From Suilimivivens sp964402925 (GTDB taxonomy: Bacteria; Bacillota; Clostridia; Lachnospirales; Lachnospiraceae), in contig CAYOED010000135.1 of the NCBI GenBank assembly GCA_964402925.1, forward strand, positions 1 through 5,436: a DNA stretch of 5,436 bases, written 5' to 3'. The notes beneath the pieces were generated by a model. The model was not told the DNA's origin, made no database searches, and worked only from the letters and a program-made list of their open reading frames with translations. The position numbers and the translations under genes are program-made. Positions 1 through 5,340 of the stretch are shown here, in pieces; within the stretch, counting starts at the first letter, position 1, and every line of letters begins with the position of its first letter.

Positions 1-4
1 AAGA

Positions 5-42
5 GAATCTCAGAAGCCGCATAAAATAAGGCTTCGAGATTC
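5..42 (+). promoter_or_regulatory. Inverted repeat in the tetR leader, possible operator around a -10 box
   Basis: The arm GAATCTC-A-GAAGCC (5-18) pairs with GGCTTCGAGATTC (30-42). All 13 base pairs are perfect apart from one bulged A at position 12, and the central loop is 11 nt (19-29). The loop contains TAAAAT (22-27), a plausible -10 hexamer for the TetR gene; its -35 would fall at or beyond the window edge. A dyad enclosing the -10 box would suit an autoregulatory TetR operator. No T tract follows the stem, so a rho-independent terminator is unlikely. The inverted repeat is seen directly; its role is inference. Confidence 0.45.
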
Positions 43-75
43 CGAGAGTCTATTACTGTGATACGGAGGCCTGAT

Positions 76-708
76 ATGCCGGATATAAAGAAATATGACA
101 GAATTTTAGACGCGCTCCATCAACTTCTGGAGAGCAAAACAATACAAAATATTTCTGTTAGCGATATCGCAAGTACAGCCGGAATGGGAAAGGGAAGCAT
201 CTACTACTACTTTCCCTCAAAAGAAGCCATACTTGATGCTCTGATTGAAAGGAATTATGAAAAGCCATTAAAAACGGCGAAAAATCTGGCTGGTCAGACA
301 GAAATTTCGCCCTTTACCCGCATGGCTATAATCTTTCAAGCCTGCCGCAATTCTTCGAACGCATTTTTAAATCCAAATAATACACCTCCAGGTGCAAAAA
401 CCAGCGTACAGGATGCCGCATATCTTCACCAGAAATATATGAATCATCTGATTGCCGAATTAAAACCCAGCATGACAGAAATCATCAAACAAGGGATTGC
501 CGCGAACGATATCCATTTTGAATACCCTGCTGCTCTGGCTGAGATTGTACTCATTGTGCTCGCCGTCAAGCTGAACAATATCTTTTTATTCACCACCGCC
601 GAGGACTCGGAGAATACCATCCGCGGGCTTGTGGCATTACTGGAAAAGGGGACAGGTCTGCCGCAAGGAACGCTCAATTATCTGACACTGCCTGCGGCGG
701 ACATCTAA
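76..708 (+). CDS. TetR/AcrR-family transcriptional regulator
   Basis: This is a cytoplasmic DNA-binding repressor of the TetR type, 210 residues from the chosen start, the usual size for the family. The N-terminal helix-turn-helix lies at about residues 26-48: ISVSDIASTAGMGKGSIYYYF followed by PSKEAILDAL is the classic TetR signature (T/S-x-x-x-IA-x-x-AG-x-x-KG-x-x-YYYF-x-SKE-x-L). The remaining ~150 residues form the helical ligand-binding and dimerisation domain, which diverges freely in this family and does not reveal the ligand. I chose ATG 76 because GGAGG (65-69) sits 6 nt upstream; an in-frame GTG at 58 would add six residues but lies upstream of that ribosome site. The gene is convergent with the carboxypeptidase operon, and its regulated target is probably outside the window to the left or is itself. 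The call is secure at family level; specificity is unknown. Confidence 0.9.
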   Translation: MPDIKKYDRILDALHQLLESKTIQNISVSDIASTAGMGKGSIYYYFPSKEAILDALIERNYEKPLKTAKNLAGQTEISPFTRMAIIFQACRNSSNAFLNPNNTPPGAKTSVQDAAYLHQKYMNHLIAELKPSMTEIIKQGIAANDIHFEYPAALAEIVLIVLAVKLNNIFLFTTAEDSENTIRGLVALLEKGTGLPQGTLNYLTLPAADI

Positions 709-727
709 GCCTTAACAGTTTGGAAAG

Positions 728-2179
728 TTATTGTTTTTTTGCAGTCCGAAGAATCCAGTCCACTGCTGCCTCGGCGTGTGTAGGTAAATTCCCGGAAGTC
801 TGGACAAATGTTCCGGATTCCGGTTTTTCTATACCCGTATGAAAAACATTCAGAGCGTATCTTGCCAGCAATCCGGAAACACGCCCTCTCTCTATGGAAT
901 CCTCAGTTCCCAAGACAATAACTACCAAATCATGTTCCATGATTCCGTCGTCCGCAGTCAGGGATGTCACCAGACAGGCGCCGGCTTTGTTGGTTGTTCC
1001 GGTTTTCAAACCGGTGACCTCGGGAAGATTACGCAAAAGCGGGTTGGTATTACGCACTTCAATGTCACGAGATGTTAAAGTAGCTTCTTCCAGAGAAGTA
1101 ATGTCCGTAATCTGGGGATAGACTTTCAAAAGGTAAGATACCAATCGGAACATATCCTCTGCACTCATGCTGTTCTGACGCTTTGAAGGAATGAAATCTT
1201 CCGTATAGGAGGGCAGACCATTACAGTTGAAAAAAATTGACTGAGAAAGACCCAAATCCTGGGCTTTCTGATTCATCATTTGAACAAAAGCTTCCTCCGA
1301 ACCGGCGATAGATTCAGCCAGACATAATGCACATTCGTTGCTGGAGGGCAGAAGGGCTCCCACCAAAAGTTCCTGCACTGTAATCTCTTCTCCGGCTTCC
1401 AAGGGAATCACACCATCGCCTGAGGCGGACAGCGCCTCCACTGCATCAGAAATCGTGACCAATTCCTCAAGGCTAATCTGCCCTGCCGAAATGGCATCCA
1501 TAGTCAAAAGACAAGTCATAAGCTTGGAAGTGCTGGCTATAGGGTAGGACATATCAGACTGATACTGATAGTAAAGTTCCCCTGTGGTAGCATCTCCTAC
1601 CAACACGCTGTTGACTCCGTAAAAATAGCCGGCTTGTTCCAAAGAAACAGGAGAGATACACAGCGGCTCCTGTGTATGAATCTGCAGGGAACCTGCTGCC
1701 GGAACGGTAATGTTCACATCCAGAATCATAGCCAGATCTGCTGCCATCATAAAACAATCGTAATCGCCGGAGGGCAGTTTCATAATCAGTGTATAATAGA
1801 ATACAGTTTCTCCGTTTACCACAAATTCATTCCGACGCAGGGAAATATCTGGGTTTTCGTCATCTTCCCAAGGGATATTCTCCACTCCCACAGGCACATA
1901 GCCGTTTCCATAATCCAAAGAAACAGCATTATTTGTGATTTCCAGAGAGAACGATTTGTCCGTATCCCTAAGAATCATGGCTATGTCCCGCAGAGAGAGA
2001 TAAGTGTTATAATCATAACCATAATCCAAGGTCTTTACAGTGTATGCGGCACCGATATCCGTCTGTATCTGGCAGCTGCCGGGAATCTCGAAACCTGCGG
2101 ATACCCTGATTGGCAGGATGGAACATGCCAGAATTACGGGCAATATAAGGGAACTTACTTTCTGTAGAATTGTTTTCAT
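728..2179 (-). CDS. Serine-type D-alanyl-D-alanine carboxypeptidase (penicillin-binding protein, peptidase S11) with copper-amine-oxidase-like N-terminal domain
   Basis: This exported enzyme removes the terminal D-Ala from peptidoglycan stem pentapeptides and so limits cross-linking. The 483 residues begin with a signal peptide (about 1-28, likely cut after VSA). Residues about 40-170 resemble the copper-amine-oxidase N-terminal-like stalk domain: YLSLRDIAMIL at 60-70 and MAADLAMILDVN at 145-156 echo its repeated 'LRDIA' motif. The S11 catalytic domain follows (about 180-446) with all three active-site motifs: S216-T-S-K219 (nucleophile Ser216, general base Lys219), S279-S-N281 and K392-T-G394. 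There is no PBP5-type C-terminal beta domain or obvious amphipathic anchor; the protein stops about 35 residues after the catalytic fold, so it may be free or wall-associated. ATG 2179 is supported by AGGGAG (2185-2190), 5 nt away. The upstream gene ends 31 bp earlier on the same strand, so the two are probably cotranscribed. It resembles DacF/DacB-type enzymes, but I assign no symbol. Confidence 0.93.
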   Translation of the reverse strand: MKTILQKVSSLILPVILACSILPIRVSAGFEIPGSCQIQTDIGAAYTVKTLDYGYDYNTYLSLRDIAMILRDTDKSFSLEITNNAVSLDYGNGYVPVGVENIPWEDDENPDISLRRNEFVVNGETVFYYTLIMKLPSGDYDCFMMAADLAMILDVNITVPAAGSLQIHTQEPLCISPVSLEQAGYFYGVNSVLVGDATTGELYYQYQSDMSYPIASTSKLMTCLLTMDAISAGQISLEELVTISDAVEALSASGDGVIPLEAGEEITVQELLVGALLPSSNECALCLAESIAGSEEAFVQMMNQKAQDLGLSQSIFFNCNGLPSYTEDFIPSKRQNSMSAEDMFRLVSYLLKVYPQITDITSLEEATLTSRDIEVRNTNPLLRNLPEVTGLKTGTTNKAGACLVTSLTADDGIMEHDLVVIVLGTEDSIERGRVSGLLARYALNVFHTGIEKPESGTFVQTSGNLPTHAEAAVDWILRTAKKQ

Positions 2180-2210
2180 GGAATCTCCCTTCTGTTTTCT
2201 TCTCCCAAAG

Positions 2211-2945
2211 TCATTGATTTGAAACTTGTTTTAAAGTATATATCATAGGATAATAATCCGAAAAAAGTCCTGAGGGCGCGGAACCGATTTCTTCGGACAA
2301 AATCAGATTAGAATCTTTCCATATATAGTATTCCACCTTTGTGGCGGCATCCCCTCCCACATCAAACTGTCTGGTCAGAATGTCTTCTGCTGCCTGATAG
2401 GTGCCGCTGCCGTCATACTCAGCCTGTAAATCTTCCAAGGAAGGCAGCAGCGCAGGACCATTGGACATCAAGTAAGAGACAGTGGACATCCCAAAAGTTT
2501 CAGTTACAAGAGCCTCCATAGCTTCCTTGTCCGTACTGCCCGTATAGCCTGCCATGCGAAGCCTCTTGGCCAAAAGGTCCTGAAATACCATAGCAAATAC
2601 CTCATAGGCAGCCTGATTACAGGCATCATAGCTTTCCGGCAGGACATTGCAGCAGAAAGTGCCTTCCGAGCGGGCGGTTTGCTCCAAAGTCAAATTAACC
2701 TGTATGGTCAAATCCTGCATATAGTATTCCATATCCTCCAGAGAGATGGAAACTGCTTCTATGTCTTGCAGCCAGCTAAGAGCTGTGACAGCCGCCTGCT
2801 GTGTCATGTCCAGATTTGCAGTCCACTCCCCTGAAAGTTCCTTCTCATCTGATGCGAAAAAGTGCAAATACGTCAAAAGAGCGGTGGAAACGCTTAAGGT
2901 CAGAAGCAATAGGGTAAAAACTACATTTTTTATAATTTTTTTCAT
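2211..2945 (-). CDS. Uncharacterised membrane-anchored protein, first gene of the carboxypeptidase operon
   Basis: I do not recognise the family. From ATG 2945 the product is 244 residues: a basic N-terminus (MKKIIKN), one hydrophobic segment at about 8-30 (signal anchor or uncleaved signal peptide), then an acidic, mostly helical-looking extracytoplasmic domain with a CC pair (98-99) and Cys109. No catalytic motif is visible. A longer in-frame start at 3041 adds 32 residues but lies between the -35 and -10 boxes of the operon promoter and so cannot be on the transcript; ATG 2945 has a strong AGGGGGA site (2951-2957) 5 nt away and starts a proper signal-like N-terminus. It ends 31 bp before the carboxypeptidase gene, which suggests an envelope role linked to that enzyme, for example an accessory or regulatory partner. 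That role is inference from context only. Confidence 0.75.
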   Translation of the reverse strand: MKKIIKNVVFTLLLLTLSVSTALLTYLHFFASDEKELSGEWTANLDMTQQAAVTALSWLQDIEAVSISLEDMEYYMQDLTIQVNLTLEQTARSEGTFCCNVLPESYDACNQAAYEVFAMVFQDLLAKRLRMAGYTGSTDKEAMEALVTETFGMSTVSYLMSNGPALLPSLEDLQAEYDGSGTYQAAEDILTRQFDVGGDAATKVEYYIWKDSNLILSEEIGSAPSGLFSDYYPMIYTLKQVSNQ

Positions 2946-2956
2946 GGAGATCCCCC

Positions 2957-2974
2957 TGCCCGCTGCTGCGGGCA
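2957..2974 (-). promoter_or_regulatory. GC-rich hairpin abutting the ribosome binding site of the operon's first gene
   Basis: TGCCCGC and GCGGGCA form a perfect 7-bp stem with a 4-nt loop, in the 5' leader and directly next to the Shine-Dalgarno sequence (2951-2957). GAGA (2947-2950) can additionally pair with TCTC (2975-2978), which would place the ribosome site in an internal bulge. No U-run follows, so it is not a terminator. It could stabilise the mRNA 5' end or tune translation. The structure is visible in the sequence; any function is inference. Confidence 0.5.
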
Positions 2975-3029
2975 TCTCTTCCTGGGAGGTGTGTCCGCAG
3001 GAAACAGATTTTTCATGTATTTGTGTATT

Positions 3030-3058
3030 AAAATAGCGCATTGGGGGCGAATTGTCAA
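3030..3058 (-). promoter_or_regulatory. Sigma-A-type promoter for the carboxypeptidase operon
   Basis: On the minus strand, TTGACA (3053-3058) is a perfect -35 box, separated by exactly 17 nt from TATTTT (3030-3035), a 4/6 match to the -10 consensus. The predicted transcription start is near 3023, giving a leader of about 78 nt before ATG 2945. This promoter makes the carboxypeptidase operon independent of the decayed genes upstream. Confidence 0.75.
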
Positions 3059-3099
3059 CGACACAGACGAGTCAAACAACAGGGCAGAACTCATCTTTC

Positions 3100-3427
3100 T
3101 TATTTCAAACGACCATAGGTGGCATCATCCACTGCTTCACACCTACCGGTATATTGACCACATCCCCCGGATGCAGTTCCTACGCTTCCTTCGTGCCGTC
3201 CACATGAGCATCCTCCGTCCAGACCTCCTTCGCCATACGGAAAGCCGCCCACGCTTTCGGCCAACCTGCATAAAAAGCCGCATGGGTCAAAATTTCTGCG
3301 ATTTCTTCTTTTGTGATTCCGTTATTCTTAGCACTTATCAAATGGAACTGGAATGAGGAGTCCACAAGCCCCTGAGCCATTAAAGATACCACCGTCACAA
3401 GGATCTATCCCTTAACGAAAGTTTTTC
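3100..3427 (-). pseudogene. Carboxymuconolactone decarboxylase/cupin fusion protein, broken by a frameshift and internal deletions
   Basis: The remnant reads, in order: KLSLRDRSL (3424-3398), then after a one-base frame slip VTVVSLMAQG... to EVWTEDA (3398 to about 3200), the C-terminal half of a CMD-family (AhpD-like fold) domain including the typical AEILTHAAFYAGWPKAW stretch. An in-frame TAG (3182-3180) follows, and the same frame continues as ELHPGDVVNIPVGVKQW (3179-3129), a cupin-barrel segment. A third piece in another frame, VDDATYGRLK then TAA (3132-3100), looks like the C-terminal tail of the same protein. In Clostridia and Bacteroidetes, CMD followed by a cupin occurs as a single polypeptide, so these are pieces of one gene that lost its N-terminus, most of the cupin including its metal-binding His motif, and a stretch before the tail. 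The CMD catalytic Cys and acid region is also absent. Non-functional. Confidence 0.75.
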
Positions 3428-3557
3428 CTCCATTTTCCCGTAAACTTCCAGTGTCCCTTTTGCTGTATGGAAAATGACTTTCTTATTGCCGCTTTCTTCC
3501 TGTTCTCTGATATGCCTCTGCTCTCTCATAATAAGTCCGAGCTGTTCATTCCTCCAT
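3425..3557 (-). pseudogene. Short gene remnant, part resembling a LytTR DNA-binding domain
   Basis: A strong ribosome site GGAGGTG (3563-3569) precedes ATG 3557, but that frame closes at once (MEE, stop). The +1 frame continues as NEQLGLIMREQRHIREQEE and then SGNKKVIFHTAKGTLEVYGKMEE (about 3493-3425). The second part resembles the first beta strands of a LytTR domain (pattern: ES-x-x-K-x-I-x-H-T-x-x-G-x-x-x-x-Y-G-K-M-x-E). It runs directly into the CMD remnant at a shared Glu-Glu. My reading is the start of a small gene, frame-broken after three codons, joined to a piece of a LytTR-type regulator. The LytTR resemblance is moderate and the origin of the first part is unknown. Confidence 0.4.
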
Positions 3558-3608
3558 GCAAACACCTCCAATCTGCCAGAAACCGGGGAGCCTGCTAAAA
3601 ACACTATG

Positions 3609-4106
3609 CTACACTGCCCGGATTATCTTCCCATCAACAGTATATTTGGCGCTGAATCCTCCCAGTAGACCGGTTCCCTGCATCCTCTCATAATTCTTGA
3701 TTGCAAGTATGTCTGCCCTGTAATCAAGGTATGTCTGGTTCTGCCCCGGATCATTGAGCAGTTTATCAAGGGGCGCATCCAGCCCTTTTACCCTGCCATT
3801 CTCCACTGTGATATCTGACAGTGCCACATTGCCGCCTGTTGCTTTCTTCAAAAATGCCTCAATTTCCATTGCCGCTTTCAATATGTACTGTTCCTGCTTG
3901 GTCATCCCCTGCATACTTGCGTTTATGGAGATATAGGTATCCATAAGCTCCCCAGAAAAACCATTTAGGATATCTTCCACTTTTTCCTTCACAGACGCAT
4001 CTTCAATACCGTCCACCTTTACCTTTCCGTCTATGCCAATACTGACTTCAAAAGAAGGTATGGGAGAAATACCGGACTGCTCCATCTGTTGGAAGATCTC
4101 AGTATG
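3609..4106 (-). pseudogene. C-terminal fragment of an uncharacterised protein, fused to kinase debris
   Basis: This open stretch of about 165 residues has coherent protein character: QSGISPIPSFEVSIGIDG near the start, an amphipathic region with MTKQEQYILKAAMEIEAFL, then LDKLLNDPGQNQTYLDYRAD and ILAIKNYERMQ near the end. I do not firmly recognise it; it recalls DUF4885-like uncharacterised Firmicute proteins, a guess from memory. The first Met in the frame is at 4085, but no Shine-Dalgarno sequence precedes it. The frame runs without a stop back into the histidine-kinase ATPase fragment (HK 'SNSIKYH' followed by 'TEIFQQMEQ'), so the N-terminal part of the original protein appears lost and its C-terminal part joined in frame to kinase sequence. 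It has no signal peptide or membrane segment. Expression as a separate protein is doubtful. Confidence 0.5.
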
Positions 4107-4534
4107 GTATTTGATCGAATTGGAAACGATCTGTCCGATGATAAAAGCACAGCTTTTCGTATCTGCACAGACAGGAACGTCCAGCCCGCTGAAAACAGGT
4201 CTGCCACCCGGTCATTTTGGTACTTGTTACAACGCCGCAGTATTTCATCCAATATCTGCCCATCCAAAAAACCGGGCCGGACAAGAATCTCTCCAATCAG
4301 CGTTTTTTCCTCCAGCCGCTCAAGGATTTCCAATAACTGATTATAGAAGCTGCGTCTGCGCCAGTAATCATACAGGAAAGCACATATAAAAGCCGTAAAC
4401 AGAATACTTTCCACAAAGAAGATAAAAACCATCGGTGTTTCAATCAGCCAGAGCAACGCAAAAATAAGCAGCCCTGATACTGCCAGACAAAGGAGAGAAA
4501 AAATATGGTCTGCTGCATAATCTTTCACTTTCAT
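4104..4534 (-). pseudogene. Bce-type sensor histidine kinase, truncated and lacking the histidine domain
   Basis: The intact family member is a membrane kinase sensing cell-envelope stress or peptide antibiotics together with an ABC transporter. Here the N-terminus is normal: two membrane helices (about 11-31 and 35-57) separated by only a few residues, the hallmark of intramembrane-sensing kinases, then the linker RRRSFYNQLLEILERL...ILRRCNKYQNDRVADL. Near 4200 the coherent kinase sequence switches frame and jumps to RPVFSGLDVPVCADTKSCAF then IIGQIVSNSIKYH, the N-box start of the HATPase domain. The whole dimerisation/phosphotransfer region with the H-box is missing, and everything after the N box is replaced by unrelated sequence. 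In the original frame the reading continues as nonsense to a stop at 4031. ATG 4534 overlaps the response-regulator stop (ATGA), the usual translational coupling. It cannot autophosphorylate. Confidence 0.8.
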
Positions 4535-5193
4535 ACGAGATACCCCAATCCACGCTTTGTTTCCAGATAATCGGGAAGCCCGATCTCTGCCAGCGTTTTC
4601 CGCAGACGGACGATATTTACATTGAGGGTATTTTCATCAATGAACTCTTCGTTCTGCCAAAGGTCATCAATAATGGCATCTCTTGGAATGATGTTCCCTT
4701 TGTTTACCATCAGCAGGCGCAGAATCCCCATCTCGTTTTTGGTAAGTTTCTTATTCTGTCCGTTATAACTGATCTCTGCCTTTAGTAAATTCAAGGCCAG
4801 CCCCTTATGGGTAAGCACCACGCTGTCCTGCGCTCCTCCGGCTCTTGAAAGCAGTTTCTGTATCCGCGCCAGCAATACCTGTGCATTGTATGGCTTGGAC
4901 ACAAAATCATCTGCTCCGATGTTCAGGCTCATCAGTTCGTCAAAATCAGTGTTCCTACTGGTAAGCACAATAACAGGAACCTGGGAGCTCTGCCTGATTT
5001 CCCGGCACACCTGAAAGCCGTCCTGATAGGGCAGATTGATGTCCAACAGGATAAGGTCTGCCCCGGAAGCAAGCGCAAGCTGCGCTATACCATGAAAATC
5101 ATCGCTGCTCTCACACTGAAAACCATATTTTTCAAAAAACTGTGTCAGTTCTTCCCGAATAGGAACTTCATCCTCTATGATAAATAATTTCAT
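4531..5193 (-). CDS. OmpR-family response regulator, BceR/GraR-like
   Basis: A complete 220-residue DNA-binding response regulator. The receiver domain (1-118) has all signature residues: acidic pair E7/D8, phospho-acceptor D51 (LILLD51INLP), T78 (VIVLTS) and K100 (VSKPYN). The stretch FDELMSLNIGADDFVSKPYN followed by AQVLLARI is typical of the BceR/GraR branch that controls resistance to cell-wall-active peptides. The winged-helix domain (about 125-220) includes the recognition-helix region DENTLNVNIVRLRKTL and ends in ETKRGLGYLV, again family-typical. Its kinase partner follows with an ATGA overlap but is wrecked, and no BceAB-type transporter lies in the window. The start has a distant purine-rich site (AAGGAAGG, 11 nt upstream). 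The gene shows no damage, so it may still act without phosphorylation, through another kinase, or be recently orphaned. Confidence 0.9.
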   Translation of the reverse strand: MKLFIIEDEVPIREELTQFFEKYGFQCESSDDFHGIAQLALASGADLILLDINLPYQDGFQVCREIRQSSQVPVIVLTSRNTDFDELMSLNIGADDFVSKPYNAQVLLARIQKLLSRAGGAQDSVVLTHKGLALNLLKAEISYNGQNKKLTKNEMGILRLLMVNKGNIIPRDAIIDDLWQNEEFIDENTLNVNIVRLRKTLAEIGLPDYLETKRGLGYLV

Positions 5194-5238
5194 TTTGGGT
5201 TTTTCCTTCCTTGCTTTGCCTACATGCCTCGCAAGACA

Positions 5239-5266
5239 TTGACAAATTTCCGTTCTTTTCTATTAC
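5239..5266 (+). promoter_or_regulatory. Candidate divergent promoter reading out of the window
   Basis: TTGACA (5239-5244) is a perfect -35 followed, after 16 nt, by TATTAC (4/6 to the -10 consensus). It points rightward; no coding region follows within the remaining 170 bp, so any gene it serves lies beyond the window. The -35 match could be chance in AT-rich DNA. Confidence 0.3.
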
Positions 5267-5308
5267 TTCGTCAGATTACCGTTTTCGCTAAAGTAAAAGT
5301 CCCCATTG

Positions 5309-5317
5309 ATTGTACCA
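5309..5317 (-). promoter_or_regulatory. Candidate extended -10 promoter for the response-regulator gene
   Basis: On the minus strand TGG-TACAAT matches an extended -10 element (TGn plus 5 of 6 consensus bases). No good -35 lies 16-18 nt upstream; that spacer holds the dyad at 5319-5332. The predicted start is near 5302, about 108 nt before ATG 5193. Plausible but unproven. Confidence 0.4.
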
Positions 5318-5318
5318 A

Positions 5319-5340
5319 GTCGCTAGCGCGACGGCTAGCC
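5319..5340. promoter_or_regulatory. Tandem dyad symmetry upstream of the response regulator
   Basis: Two 8-bp palindromes, CGCTAGCG (5321-5328) and GGCTAGCC (5333-5340), share the core GCTAGC at a 12-bp interval. The first is also the middle of a 5-bp stem (GTCGC/GCGAC, 5319-5332). It is a GC-rich island in AT-rich DNA just upstream of the candidate -10. One-turn spacing of palindromic cores suggests a protein operator. No T tract follows in either direction close enough for a standard terminator. Confidence 0.4.

Noticed and set aside
661..699. CCGCAAGG ... CCTGCGGCGG pairing near the end of the TetR gene as a terminator
   Set aside because: The loop is over 20 nt, the stem is imperfect, it lies within coding sequence, and no T tract follows on either strand.
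1634..2167. Plus-strand open frame of 177 codons opposite the carboxypeptidase gene
   Set aside because: It is fully antisense to a confident gene, its product is rich in His/Ile/Cys with no domain, and no good ribosome site was seen; it is a frame shadow.
2946..3041. 32-residue N-terminal extension of the operon's first gene
   Set aside because: Its ATG lies between the -35 and -10 boxes, and the downstream ATG 2945 has a strong ribosome site followed by a signal-anchor sequence.
2991..3356. Plus-strand open frame of 121 codons across the operon promoter and the CMD remnant
   Set aside because: It runs antisense to recognisable CMD and cupin coding pieces and over the promoter; its translation has no protein-like pattern.
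4031..4195. C-terminal tail of the kinase open frame (rich in Ser, Arg, Leu)
   Set aside because: After the breakpoint near 4200 this frame is nonsense; the neighbouring frame carries the real ATPase sequence, so the tail is an out-of-frame read-through.
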